A stretch of 61,353 nt of DNA, taken from Candidatus Cryptobacteroides faecipullorum. GTDB taxonomy: Bacteria > Bacteroidota > Bacteroidia > Bacteroidales > UBA932. The number at the start of each line of letters is the position of its first letter. The stretch's first letter is position 1. Of this stretch, positions 34,390 to 43,087 are shown in pieces. The stretch is from contig JADIMH010000011.1 in the NCBI GenBank assembly GCA_017694885.1, forward strand, positions 1-61,353, given 5' to 3'. Below the pieces are notes generated by a model, which saw nothing but the letters and a program-made list of their open reading frames with translations, searched no databases and was not told the DNA's origin. A program made the position numbers and the translations under genes.

Positions 34390-35202
34390 TCAGGCAAAAA
34401 TGAAGATAAGCAGGGCAACGACGGCGCAATAAAGGGCAAACCAGCTGAGCCTTGCCTTCTTCACCAGAGCTATCATCACCTTGCAGGCGAAAAGACCTGA
34501 AACGAAAGCGGAGAGAAAACCGAGCACGAGAGGCAGCGCCCCGATGGCCGAACTCCCCATGTCTCCGCCCACAAGCTGGAGAAAAGCCTCCCCCAAAATC
34601 GGTACAAGTACCATAAGGAAGGAAAACTGGGCCATTACATCCCTGCGGACACCGCATATAAGACCTGTAGATATGGTGGTGCCGGAGCGGGAAAGACCGG
34701 GAACAACGGCTACGGCCTGGCTGAGCCCCACTACAAAAGCCTGCCAGTATGATATTCCGTTCCGGTAGTTTTTCCTTTCGGACAGGGATACCTTTCTGCG
34801 CGGGCCTGAAACCATATCAGAGAAAAAGAGCAGCAAAGACGTACATACCAAGGCTATCCCCACAACGAATATCGACTGGAAAAGTCCTTCGACGAAGTCC
34901 TTGAAAAAGACCCCGACTATGAAAACAGGAATCATTGACACGCAGATTTTCAGGACATAATCCGTCTGGTCATTGTTCTTGAACTTGAAAAAGCCTTTCA
35001 GAAGGTCCCACAGCTGCTTCCTGAACACTACTATCGTACTCAATACGGTAGCCGCATGAACAAGCACCTCGAAGACCAGGTCGTCCGCCGCCTCGATCCC
35101 CAAAAGCTCTTTGCCTATAATAAGATGTCCGCTGCTGCTGACCGGAAGGAACTCGGTCAGACCCTGCAGCAGTCCCAGAATAATAGCTTCAAACCATTCC
35201 AT
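34390..35202 (-). CDS. uppP: Undecaprenyl-diphosphatase
   Basis: Recycles the cell-wall lipid carrier by removing a phosphate from undecaprenyl diphosphate; overproduction gives bacitracin resistance (also called BacA). The 270-residue membrane protein has about eight hydrophobic segments. Both family motifs are present: GLLQGLTEFLPVSSSGHLII at the start and PGLSRSGTTISTGL near residue 160. It lies between DUF3098 (17 bp) and lpxH-like, in the ftsX unit, an order common in Bacteroidota. Confidence 0.96.
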   Translation of the reverse strand: MEWFEAIILGLLQGLTEFLPVSSSGHLIIGKELLGIEAADDLVFEVLVHAATVLSTIVVFRKQLWDLLKGFFKFKNNDQTDYVLKICVSMIPVFIVGVFFKDFVEGLFQSIFVVGIALVCTSLLLFFSDMVSGPRRKVSLSERKNYRNGISYWQAFVVGLSQAVAVVPGLSRSGTTISTGLICGVRRDVMAQFSFLMVLVPILGEAFLQLVGGDMGSSAIGALPLVLGFLSAFVSGLFACKVMIALVKKARLSWFALYCAVVALLIFIFA

Positions 35203-35219
35203 ACTTTCTGTCGTTTTTC

Positions 35220-35450
35220 TTATCTTTTATTTTCAGGAAATACTTTAATTATAGAGACGGCGACGATTACAATCCCGGCAATAATCACTACGGGAGCCGC
35301 GACAAGCCGTCTGAAATCGAACATCGCATAATTGAAGACCTGCGGGTCATCGCTCCCGCCGCCCGTCATGAGGATATATCCGGCCACCATTACAATAAGT
35401 CCGGCCAACATCATCCTGAGCCCCTTCGGGGTGATTGCAAAATTTTCCAT
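35220..35450 (-). CDS. DUF3098 small membrane protein
   Basis: A 76-residue protein with two hydrophobic helices (LRMMLAGLIVMVAGYILM and VAAPVVIIAGIVIVAVSII) joined by a Gly/Asp-rich loop. It matches the DUF3098 family, which in Bacteroidota sits between ftsX and uppP. The ATG at 35450 (MENFAITPKG) is 1 bp after the ftsX stop (TGATATG), suggesting translational coupling; an open frame extends to 35468 inside ftsX. The role is unknown, possibly linked to cell-envelope or division functions of its neighbours. Confidence 0.85.
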   Translation of the reverse strand: MENFAITPKGLRMMLAGLIVMVAGYILMTGGGSDDPQVFNYAMFDFRRLVAAPVVIIAGIVIVAVSIIKVFPENKR

Positions 35451-35451
35451 A

Positions 35452-36330
35452 TCAATAATACAGTTCATCTTTTTTCAATGAGACAAGTTTTCCTACCACG
35501 AACCATGTGCTGACAAAGCAGATCAGCACTCCTGAAGCCAGCACGATACCCATGACCAGCAGCAGGAGTTCGAGCCTGAAAACGGAAAACAGCTGCAGAA
35601 ATTCTTTCCTGATCACGAACAATATGGCCACCAGCACAATGATGGCGATAAAGGCGGAAAACAACCCCTGGAAAACAGACTGCACGAGGAAAGGTCCGCG
35701 GATAAAGGACTTCGTAGCCCCCACCAGCCTCATAGTATGTACAGTGAAGCGGCGGGCATATACATTAAGCCTTACCGTATTGTTTATCAACACAAAGGAT
35801 ATGAACAGCAGGAGAACGATGAAAATACCGATAATCAACGATATCCTGCTCAGGTTGGCATTGAGGGTATCCACCAGGGAACGCTGATAGACGACCTCGT
35901 CAACCAGAGGCGAACGTGAAATTTCGTTTTTTACCATCTCGAGGCTGTCTGCCGACACATAGTCCGCATTCAGGGTAACCTCTATGGACACCGGTATCGG
36001 AGAAGTCTCGAATACGCTGAGGAAATCATCTCCCAGCAGCTCGGCCATTTCACGTTCGCCCTGCTCCTTGGAAATGTACTCGCTGCTACGGATAAAACGC
36101 ATCCGGTCAAGTTTCTTCTGGAAATCCCGCGCAGAATCCTCGCTGACATTCTGCTTCATCATGACGGATACCTGCATGTTCTCCTTGAAATAGTCGGAAA
36201 CCGTCCTCGCGTTCACGAGCAGCAGGCTCGCGATACCGACAAGAAGCAGCACCAGACTTATGCTGATGACCGATGACAGGTAAGAATTTACAAGCCTGCG
36301 TCCGATTATGTCGTTTTCTCCTTTTCCCAT
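35452..36330 (-). CDS. ftsX: Cell division protein FtsX
   Basis: Membrane partner of FtsE; couples divisome activity to peptidoglycan hydrolase activation. The 292-residue protein has one N-terminal membrane helix (VISISLVLLLVGIASLLLV), a periplasmic domain (about 60-160) with FQKKLDRMRFIRSSEYISKE, and three C-terminal helices, including the FtsX signature VHTMRLVGATKSFIRGPFLV. The partner ftsE is not in this window. The promoter on the minus strand has TATCTTTG at 36348-36355. It starts the ftsX-DUF3098-uppP-lpxH unit. Confidence 0.93.
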   Translation of the reverse strand: MGKGENDIIGRRLVNSYLSSVISISLVLLLVGIASLLLVNARTVSDYFKENMQVSVMMKQNVSEDSARDFQKKLDRMRFIRSSEYISKEQGEREMAELLGDDFLSVFETSPIPVSIEVTLNADYVSADSLEMVKNEISRSPLVDEVVYQRSLVDTLNANLSRISLIIGIFIVLLLFISFVLINNTVRLNVYARRFTVHTMRLVGATKSFIRGPFLVQSVFQGLFSAFIAIIVLVAILFVIRKEFLQLFSVFRLELLLLVMGIVLASGVLICFVSTWFVVGKLVSLKKDELYY

Positions 36331-36347
36331 AAAATCAAAACCACCGC

Positions 36348-36385
36348 CAAAGATAGTGAAATATCAAAATAAATTATTATCTTTG
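36348..36385. promoter_or_regulatory. Divergent -7 elements for ftsX (-) and the GT5-like gene (+)
   Basis: CAAAGATA (36348-36355) is TATCTTTG on the minus strand, facing ftsX. TATCTTTG (36378-36385) faces the plus-strand gene. Neither has a perfect -33 TTTG. The two start sites are only about 40 bp apart. Confidence 0.65.
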
Positions 36386-36411
36386 TTGAGTTTTTGTCTT
36401 ATTATCATAAA

Positions 36412-37230
36412 ATGGGAGATTCTGTTAAAAGAGTGCTGTTCGTGAATTCGGAGATATTCCCTTATCTGCCCGAAACACGGATTGCAGACATCGGAAGGTA
36501 TCTTCCTCAGGGAATACAGGAAAGGAAAAAGGAAATCCGTTCATTCATGCCGAGATACGGATGTATCAACGAAAGGAAAAACCAGCTCCATGAGGTGATC
36601 CGCCTTTCCGGCATGAACATTATAATCAACGATGTGGACAGGCCTCTGGTCATCAAGGTGGCGTCAGTCGCCGCTGCGCGCATGCAGGTGTATTTTATAG
36701 ACAATGAAGACTACTTTCACCGCAAGCATGTCTACCATGATGAAAACGGGAATTTCTTCCCTGACAACGGGGAACGGGCGATATTCTTTGCAAGAGGCGT
36801 ATTGGAGACCGTCAAGAAACTCAGATGGGCTCCCGACATTATCCACTGCCACGGCTGGATTTCCTACATTCTGCCGGCATACCTGAAAAAAGCCTATATA
36901 GATGATCCCATTTTCTCCGGGAGCAAAGTCGTCCTGTCGGTATACGATGACATAAACGGCATATCCTTCCCGGGAGATCTCAAAGACAAGATCGTGTACG
37001 GGGGGCTGGAAAAAGAAGACATCAGCCTGCCGGCAAATCCGACAGGGGCCGAACTTGCCGAATTTGCAGCCGGATACTCCGATGCTGTCATAATGGGATC
37101 AGACAATATTCCTGAAGAAGTGCCGTCATTCTGCAAACAGCGCGGGCTTCCTGTCCTCCCTTATAAGGCAGAGTCTTTTGAAAACGGCACATACATCGAT
37201 GATTATAACAGTTTTTATGACCAGTTGTAA
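36412..37230 (+). CDS. GT5-like glycogen/starch synthase domain protein
   Basis: A 272-residue protein resembling the N-terminal GT-B half of glycogen/starch synthase. It opens KRVLFVNSEIFPYLPET, contains WAPDIIHCHGWISYILPAYL (the catalytic-domain His region), and then ends. The ADP-glucose-binding C-terminal Rossmann half is missing, so on its own it may not be a complete synthase. This short form adjacent to a DUF4270 lipoprotein is recurrent in Bacteroidota. The ATG at 36412 follows the -7 element. Its stop is one base before the DUF4270 ATG, so the two are surely co-expressed. Confidence 0.85.
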   Translation: MGDSVKRVLFVNSEIFPYLPETRIADIGRYLPQGIQERKKEIRSFMPRYGCINERKNQLHEVIRLSGMNIIINDVDRPLVIKVASVAAARMQVYFIDNEDYFHRKHVYHDENGNFFPDNGERAIFFARGVLETVKKLRWAPDIIHCHGWISYILPAYLKKAYIDDPIFSGSKVVLSVYDDINGISFPGDLKDKIVYGGLEKEDISLPANPTGAELAEFAAGYSDAVIMGSDNIPEEVPSFCKQRGLPVLPYKAESFENGTYIDDYNSFYDQL

Positions 37231-37231
37231 A

Positions 37232-38929
37232 ATGAAGACCGGATACTGCGCCATATTTTTGTCTGCGTTCTGCATCCTGGCATGCGGAACGTCTTGTATA
37301 TACGTGAATGAAGAACTGGGAAGCAACTTCATACCTATCGAACAGAGATATACCACTCATATTGATGAATTTCCGCTCGAGAATATAGCACTGAAGCCTG
37401 TGGACCAGCTTTCAGGATACAGTTCGACAAGGGTGACCATCGGGGCAATAATGACCGAGTCCGGAGAAGTCAGCGAAAGGAGCAGCGCATTCTCTCTGAT
37501 TCCGGCCGCGAAATATGATTTCGGAGAAGGAGGAACAGTGGCGAAGTTCCATTTTGCGATCGCAAAGGATACGCTGTCATACATCCATGAAAACCAGAAA
37601 AGGATACTTCAGGACGTAAACGTCTACGCACTGAACGAATCGATCGAAGATGGGGACGGCTACATCAGTACCGTTTTCAACCCTTCGGAGCTGGTATCCA
37701 TAGCGGACGGAGCCATTTATGACGGAGGCGACTCGCTTTCATTCGACTTCAGAAAAGAATGGGCGAACGAGTTCCTGCATGAAAAGCTCCAGAAAATCGA
37801 GGAATCCGCCTACGATTCAGTGGGGGCCTTTACCGAAAAGGTTTTCCCCGGAATATACATCGACGTGGAGAAACCGTCCTCTGCCGGAGGAAGGATCAAC
37901 ATGTTCACCATCACCACCGGAGCCGACCTTCAGCAGTACTATCTTTCCGGAGGATACGCCACGATGACGGTCCAGGGAGCGAAATTCGACGGCAAGGAAG
38001 TGGAAGACACCACGTTCATGTTCCTGTACGGAGCCCGGGACTTTTCTATCACACAGGAAGCGACAGACTATTATTCAGGAGAAACGCTTACGCCTCAATA
38101 CGCCTTGAACATGAGTTCCAGCACCCTTGACGGACTGGCTACAGACCATGCAACGGATGAAATCATCGTCGATGGCGGCGGCGGACTGAAGCCGGTCATT
38201 TCCGCCCGGGAAATCAGGGAGAAATTCATGGAAATACTCGCCGGGAAAGGCATAGACCCTAAGTCAGTCATCATAAACAAGGCCACAATGGTCCTGCCTT
38301 ATGACCTGTCGGCCAGCTATGAAGAACTCGAAAGCTACCCTGCCGTCCTCAGTCCCACATGCAAGGTCTATACTGAGGGTGACGACGAAGAGATCATCAG
38401 CTACGCCGGCATCACCGATACCAGCGTATCGTCAGAAAACCAGGGAGACATAAACAGATCCAAATTCGAATATGCTCCGGACATCAGCTACCATATGCAG
38501 CAGATTCTCGCTCTTGACGAATATAGCGATGATGCCGAAGTGAAAAAGGAATACGAGCAGAAGGACATCTGGCTTCTTACGCTTGCCGTGGAACAGGAAA
38601 AGGAAGAACAGGAAGGTACCAGTGAATATTACGAGAACCTCCAGTACAGCATGTACTACAACAGCCTGTATAACAATTACTACGGTTATGGATACGGCGG
38701 GTACGGATACGGATATGGCGGATATTACGGCGGGTACGGGTATAACAACTACTACGACTATTACGCGATGGCCGCATACTACAGCGCACTGCAGTCCTCC
38801 CAGTCGCAGCAGGACAACAGTACCACTGTCCTTGACCGTGACAGATACTACAAAGCCACATTGTGCGGTCCTGAAGCCGAAGAAAGGGCACCTTATCTCA
38901 AAGTCACATATTCTGTCCGCCAGAAATAA
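37232..38929 (+). CDS. DUF4270 lipoprotein with Tyr/Gly-rich tract
   Basis: A 565-residue secreted lipoprotein. The signal MKTGYCAIFLSAFCILACG contains a lipobox (ILAC or GTSC). The large middle part matches DUF4270: GSNFIPIEQRYTTHIDEFPL, beta-rich repeats, IDVEKPSSAGGRINMF and later INKATMVLPYDLS. Between about 38627 and 38790 it has a low-complexity insert of alternating Tyr, Gly and Asn (for example NNYYGYGYGGYGYGYGGYY). This tract is unusual in the family as far as I know. It then resumes with DRDRYYKATLCGPE, a normal C-terminus. Likely surface-exposed; the function of DUF4270 proteins is not settled. It starts 1 bp after the GT5-like gene and has a strong terminator after it. Confidence 0.88.
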   Translation: MKTGYCAIFLSAFCILACGTSCIYVNEELGSNFIPIEQRYTTHIDEFPLENIALKPVDQLSGYSSTRVTIGAIMTESGEVSERSSAFSLIPAAKYDFGEGGTVAKFHFAIAKDTLSYIHENQKRILQDVNVYALNESIEDGDGYISTVFNPSELVSIADGAIYDGGDSLSFDFRKEWANEFLHEKLQKIEESAYDSVGAFTEKVFPGIYIDVEKPSSAGGRINMFTITTGADLQQYYLSGGYATMTVQGAKFDGKEVEDTTFMFLYGARDFSITQEATDYYSGETLTPQYALNMSSSTLDGLATDHATDEIIVDGGGGLKPVISAREIREKFMEILAGKGIDPKSVIINKATMVLPYDLSASYEELESYPAVLSPTCKVYTEGDDEEIISYAGITDTSVSSENQGDINRSKFEYAPDISYHMQQILALDEYSDDAEVKKEYEQKDIWLLTLAVEQEKEEQEGTSEYYENLQYSMYYNSLYNNYYGYGYGGYGYGYGGYYGGYGYNNYYDYYAMAAYYSALQSSQSQQDNSTTVLDRDRYYKATLCGPEAEERAPYLKVTYSVRQK

Positions 38930-38946
38930 CGGCGCGGACCGGGCAT

Positions 38947-38987
38947 AAAAAAAGAGGGATACTTTTCAGTATTCCTCTTTTATTTTT
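38947..38987. terminator. Bidirectional terminator between DUF4270 gene and acpP
   Basis: AAAAGAGGGATACT and AGTATTCCTCTTTT pair (one G-T) around a short loop, with A- and T-tracts outside. It serves the convergent DUF4270 (+) and acpP (-) genes. Confidence 0.85.
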
Positions 38988-39013
38988 CGGGTAACTCCCG
39001 GAACTGTGCCGAA

Positions 39014-39256
39014 TTATTTGTTCAGCTCGTTCTCGATATAAGAGATAGCATCACCGACAGTTGAAATCTTCTCGCTAGCTGCCTCATCAGGGATTGTGAT
39101 GTTGAAAGCTTTCTCGAATTCCATAATAAGCTCAACTGTATCAAGAGAATCTGCTCCAAGATCATTAGTGAAGCTTGCTGTCTCTGTTACCTCAGACTCA
39201 TCAACGCCCAACTTGTCAACGATGATTGCCTTTACTTTATCTGCAACTTCTGACAT
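39014..39256 (-). CDS. acpP: Acyl carrier protein
   Basis: An 80-residue four-helix carrier of growing acyl chains in type II fatty acid synthesis. The phosphopantetheine attachment Ser is in [20 protein letters not shown] (about residue 39). The acidic composition and full length match AcpP. It usually lies next to fabF; here it stands alone between a terminator and pnuC, with a -7 element on the minus strand at 39331-39338. Confidence 0.96.
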   Translation of the reverse strand: MSEVADKVKAIIVDKLGVDESEVTETASFTNDLGADSLDTVELIMEFEKAFNITIPDEAASEKISTVGDAISYIENELNK

Positions 39257-39330
39257 GATAGTAAAATTTTAGTTAATGTTTAAGTTTATTGATATACACT
39301 ATTTTCTTTCTAAGATTGCTGAATCGGGTG

Positions 39331-39338
39331 CAAAAGTA
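39331..39338 (-). promoter_or_regulatory. -7 element of acpP
   Basis: TACTTTTG on the minus strand, about 75 bp before the acpP ATG. No clear -33 element is present. Confidence 0.45.
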
Positions 39339-39368
39339 AGTAAAAAATCCCGAAAATAAAAATTTTTG

Positions 39369-40079
39369 TTAAGCCCCGCCTTTACTTAGCTTCAGCCATA
39401 CCCGCAACCCATTCAATGAGTTAAGCAGGTAGAACAGCCACATGATTACCATAAGGCCGGCATGCTCCTCCCCTCTTGCAACGCATACGGACCACATGGC
39501 TACACTGATGACATTGGTAATTATCCACAAGGCCCATTGTTCCATAAATGCCAGTGCCATAAGTGCTTGTGCGATGATACTGAGGACTGTCGTAGCCGAG
39601 TCCTTATATGGCTGCGGATCCCCGAGGCGCTCCAGAAGCAGGCCGCCGGCAAATACCAGCGCAGCGGAAAAAAGCGCCAGCACCACCCTTTGCAGGCCGG
39701 ACATCCGCCTAGCACGGACTCTGACATCATGATCAGGTTCCGTAGAAGCTGCCCTGGATGTCGCCGCTCCCCTCTTCCGCCACTGCCACCATCCGATGAA
39801 CTGCATCGGCAGATAATACAGGGCATTCAAAGCCGCATCACCGTACAGAGAAGCCTTATATGAAATCAGGGCATAAAGAGATACGTTCACAAGACCGAAG
39901 GCATAGTTCCAGATACTGCCTTTGGCGACCAGCACTACGCAGCATACGCCTGCTATCCCGGCTAAAGATCCGATCACATCGGCCGTCCCTGTCACGACGG
40001 AATAGACGATATTGGTAATGATTACACCTGCTATCAGACAGATGTCATACAGTGAAAGTATTTTCGAATCGGTTTTCAT
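39369..40079 (-). CDS. pnuC: Nicotinamide riboside transporter PnuC
   Basis: A 236-residue membrane protein with about seven hydrophobic helices that imports NAD precursors. The PnuC signature KGSIWNYAFGLVNVSLYALI and LYYLPMQFIGWWQWRKR, with conserved Trp/Asn, are visible, as is a second WALWIITNVISVAMW. A charged loop of about 25 residues (RAASTEPDHDVRVRARRM) separates the helices. The ATG overlaps the uvrC stop by 4 bp (ATGA), so translation is coupled to uvrC. No NAD-type riboswitch is present because the gene has no leader of its own. Confidence 0.9.
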   Translation of the reverse strand: MKTDSKILSLYDICLIAGVIITNIVYSVVTGTADVIGSLAGIAGVCCVVLVAKGSIWNYAFGLVNVSLYALISYKASLYGDAALNALYYLPMQFIGWWQWRKRGAATSRAASTEPDHDVRVRARRMSGLQRVVLALFSAALVFAGGLLLERLGDPQPYKDSATTVLSIIAQALMALAFMEQWALWIITNVISVAMWSVCVARGEEHAGLMVIMWLFYLLNSLNGLRVWLKLSKGGA

Positions 40080-41881
40080 CGGCTGTCATTCTTATTGTCG
40101 AAATATGCATTGATCTTTACGGCGAGGTCCCTCCCGACAAGAGTCTCGAGATCTTCTACAGATGCAGCGGCAATGCGGGCTACGCTTCCGTAATGCAGGA
40201 TAAGACGCTGTTCGGTCTTTTCCCCGACTCCCTTGATTTCTCTGAGAGCGGACTCGATCTGGGCCTTGCTCCGTCGGTTCCGGTGATGCGTTATGCCGAA
40301 ACGGTGAGCCTCATCGCGGATCCGCTGCAACACTTTAAGCGCCTGGGAGTTCCTGTCAATGAACAAAGGATACGGATCTCCGACCCGTATCACTTCTTCC
40401 AGTCTTTTCGCCAGGCCGACGACAGTCAGCCTGTCAGTAAGGCCGAGTTCCGCAAGGGCTTCATATGCAAAAGACAACTGGCCTTTGCCCCCATCGATCA
40501 CAATCAGCTGAGGCAGGTCGTCGGGAGCCTCTGCAAGCATCCGGGAATAACGCCGGTTGACGACTTCCTTCATGGAAGCATAGTCGTTGGCTCCTATGAC
40601 GGTCTTTATATTGAAATGCCTGTAATCCTTTTTGGACGGGACCCCGTCCCGGAAAACGACACAGGAAGCAACAGGACTGGTACCCTGGATATTGGAATTA
40701 TCGAAACATTCGATATGTACGGGAAGTTCCTTCATGCCCAACGCATCCCTGAGCTCTTCCAGGACCTTGCGGCGGAAATCGTCAGGATCGGTATGTTCTT
40801 TCTGCTTCAAAGCGTTGAATCTCATTTCCTTGGCATTCTTCGCGCTCAGTTCGAGCAGAGCGAGCTTGTCGCCGCGGACAGGAATCCGGAACTCGACCCC
40901 GTCGATATCGACTCCCGGCTTGAACGGCACCAGGACCTCTTTCGACAGATCGCCGAACTTGGACTGTATCTCGGCAATGAACATGCTCAGGACTTCGGAC
41001 TGATCCTCTTCGATATTCATTTTGAAGCCCAGATTGAGCGACTGGATGACCGCTCCGTCACGCAAGCGCATGAAATTCCCGTAAGCCTCATTGGAATCGA
41101 ATACCATAGAGAATACATCCACGCTGCCTATCTGCGTATTCATTATCAAGGACCTGCTGTAGTGTTTCTCCAAAGACTGCATTTTCTGCCTGTACTCTTC
41201 CGCCTGCTCGAAATCAAGGTTTTCAGCCGCCTGCAACATCAGTTCCCTGTAATGCCGGATCATCTCGCGGCCACCTCCTTTAAGCAAATGGACGATTTCA
41301 TCTATGTTGCGGTTATACTCCTGCACTGAAATCCCTCCGATACAGCATCCTTTGCAACGTCCTATATGGTAATTCAGGCACGGACGGAATTTCCCCCTCA
41401 GAATCGCCTCGGACGTGATTTTCAGACTGCACGTCCGTAACGGATACAGCGACGAGAAAAGCTCCAGCAGGTTCCTGGCATGCATCACGGAGCTGTACGG
41501 GCCGAAATACCTGGACCCGTCCCTGATTATCCTGCGGGTCAGAAACACTTTCGGATAGTCTCCCGCACTTACACATATCCACGGATAAGTCTTGGAGTCC
41601 TTCAGCAATATGTTGTACTTCGGCTTGAACTGCTTGATAAGGTTGTTTTCAAGCAGGAGGGCATCGGCTTCAGTATCTACGACCGAGTACTGGGCATCCG
41701 CTATCTTCGAGACCATGACGGCAGTCTTGCGGGTCAGCCTCTCGGGCGGGACGAAATACTGCGCCACCCTCTTGTGCAGGTCTTTGGCCTTGCCTACATA
41801 AATGACATTCCCCTCGGAGTCATAATATCTGTAGACTCCGGGGGAATGCGGGAATAACGATATTTTTTCTTTTAATGTCAA
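40076..41881 (-). CDS. uvrC: UvrABC system protein C
   Basis: Dual-incision nuclease of nucleotide excision repair, 601 residues. Domains in order: GIY-YIG nuclease (PHSPGVYRYYDSEGNVIYVG, residues 11-30), a Cys-rich segment (CLNYHIGRCKGCCIG), UVR/UvrB-binding helix (LDFEQAEEYRQKMQSLE), RNase H-like nuclease (IECFDNSNIQGTSPVASCVV, then VIDGGKGQLSFAYEAL) and a C-terminal helix-hairpin-helix (REIKGVGEKTEQRLILHYG). No ATG is available near the N-terminus. The start is TTG 41881, 11 bp after the stop of the thioredoxin gene. pnuC overlaps its stop. Confidence 0.95.
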   Translation of the reverse strand: MTLKEKISLFPHSPGVYRYYDSEGNVIYVGKAKDLHKRVAQYFVPPERLTRKTAVMVSKIADAQYSVVDTEADALLLENNLIKQFKPKYNILLKDSKTYPWICVSAGDYPKVFLTRRIIRDGSRYFGPYSSVMHARNLLELFSSLYPLRTCSLKITSEAILRGKFRPCLNYHIGRCKGCCIGGISVQEYNRNIDEIVHLLKGGGREMIRHYRELMLQAAENLDFEQAEEYRQKMQSLEKHYSRSLIMNTQIGSVDVFSMVFDSNEAYGNFMRLRDGAVIQSLNLGFKMNIEEDQSEVLSMFIAEIQSKFGDLSKEVLVPFKPGVDIDGVEFRIPVRGDKLALLELSAKNAKEMRFNALKQKEHTDPDDFRRKVLEELRDALGMKELPVHIECFDNSNIQGTSPVASCVVFRDGVPSKKDYRHFNIKTVIGANDYASMKEVVNRRYSRMLAEAPDDLPQLIVIDGGKGQLSFAYEALAELGLTDRLTVVGLAKRLEEVIRVGDPYPLFIDRNSQALKVLQRIRDEAHRFGITHHRNRRSKAQIESALREIKGVGEKTEQRLILHYGSVARIAAASVEDLETLVGRDLAVKINAYFDNKNDSR

Positions 41882-41892
41882 TCCGACATATA

Positions 41893-42966
41893 TTACTTGA
41901 TGTATTCGGCTACTTCAGCCTCGATTTCCTCTCCGCGAAGGTTGCGCTTGAGGATAGTGCCGTCCGGACCGAAAAGGATGATATGAGGTATGCCCTGGAT
42001 ACCGTACAGTTCGGTAGGGATCTGCTGGGCATTGATGATCTGATTCCAGTTCACTCCGTAAACCTTTGCAGTATCCTTGGTAGCCTGCGGCTGGTCCCAC
42101 ACCGCTACGCTGAGGACTTCGAGGCCTTTCTTGTGATATTTCTCGTAGACATTCCTGATATTCGGGATTTCAGCCTTGCAGGGTCCGCACCATGAAGCCC
42201 AGAAATCGACAAGGACATACTTGCCTTTGCCTACGTAATCGGAGAACCTGACTGATTTCCCGTCCGAATCCTCAACGGTAAAATCCTTGAACATCTTGCC
42301 CTCCGCAGTCTCTATACGCGTCTGTATCTCGGCTTTCATGCTCTTCACGCCTTCAGTCTGCTGAAGGGCAGGCGAAAGCAGGTTCAGAAGCGAGTCTGTC
42401 TTCATGTCGCCGGCAAGCATCGAAGCCTGCTGGACTGCAAGCAGGGAAATGATATTGTCGCTGTTTTCCTTTACGGTCCGCTCATTGAAATCCACAAAAC
42501 TTTCTGTAACCGCCGTATAATTGGAGTCGAGTCTGGCATTACGCTCTTCTTCGGTCAGCCCGGTATCCGACATGATGGCCCTGGCCTGGGTGTTGAAATC
42601 ATTCATTATCGCCATTACCTTCTCCTGATATGCGGCAAACCTCGACTGGACGGATTTAGGATTGCGGGAAACCGCCTTTGACTCGGTTCCTATGACAATA
42701 TCGAGTTCAGTACCGTCCGGGATGAACTGTACTCCATAGTTTGCCGCCGCAACACTTGCGAAAACAAGAGGGTTCGCAGGTATCTCTACATAGAATTTGC
42801 CGTTTGTCACAGGCACGAGGGTATCTATGGACATCTCGGGTACCGCTACGTTCACTTCATCTATTGCATCCGCATCCACCGTTCCGGAAATCTTTGTGAT
42901 ATCCGAAGTCCGGGCGCAGCCTGCCAGAAGCACTCCGACAGCCGCGATCGTTAAAATTCTTTTCAT
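41893..42966 (-). CDS. TlpA-like thioredoxin-family lipoprotein with DUF4369-type N-domain
   Basis: A 357-residue periplasmic thiol-disulfide protein. The lipobox is VLLAGC (MKRILTIAAVGVLLAGC, ATG 42966). Residues about 25-130 resemble the DUF4369 beta-domain (ISGTVDADAIDEVNVAVPE). The last 140 residues are a thioredoxin fold with FWASWCGPCKAEIPNI carrying the active CxxC, and a cis-Pro region GIPHIILFGPDG. The WCGPC form suggests a reductase acting on periplasmic proteins such as cytochromes, though the true partner is unknown. It has its own -7 element and is the first gene of the thioredoxin-uvrC-pnuC unit. Confidence 0.93.
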   Translation of the reverse strand: MKRILTIAAVGVLLAGCARTSDITKISGTVDADAIDEVNVAVPEMSIDTLVPVTNGKFYVEIPANPLVFASVAAANYGVQFIPDGTELDIVIGTESKAVSRNPKSVQSRFAAYQEKVMAIMNDFNTQARAIMSDTGLTEEERNARLDSNYTAVTESFVDFNERTVKENSDNIISLLAVQQASMLAGDMKTDSLLNLLSPALQQTEGVKSMKAEIQTRIETAEGKMFKDFTVEDSDGKSVRFSDYVGKGKYVLVDFWASWCGPCKAEIPNIRNVYEKYHKKGLEVLSVAVWDQPQATKDTAKVYGVNWNQIINAQQIPTELYGIQGIPHIILFGPDGTILKRNLRGEEIEAEVAEYIK

Positions 42967-42992
42967 TTTATGTGACTTTATTTTTTCCGGTG

Positions 42993-43000
42993 CAAAATTA
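42993..43000 (-). promoter_or_regulatory. Promoter of the thioredoxin-uvrC-pnuC unit
   Basis: TAATTTTG on the minus strand, 26 bp before the ATG. Exactly 20 bp further upstream is ATTG (plus 43021-43024), a near match to the -33 TTTG. Confidence 0.55.
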
Positions 43001-43087
43001 TATTCTGATTCAGAGAATTGCAATGTTTTTACATTTAATTTTCCAAATATAAATGATTTGAAGAAACGGGTAATTTTTGCACCCGAC

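Noticed and set aside
40076..40079. NAD-type riboswitch for pnuC
   Set aside because: pnuC overlaps uvrC and has no untranslated leader.
40052..41329. 425-codon plus-strand open frame opposite uvrC
   Set aside because: Antisense shadow of a fully recognisable uvrC.
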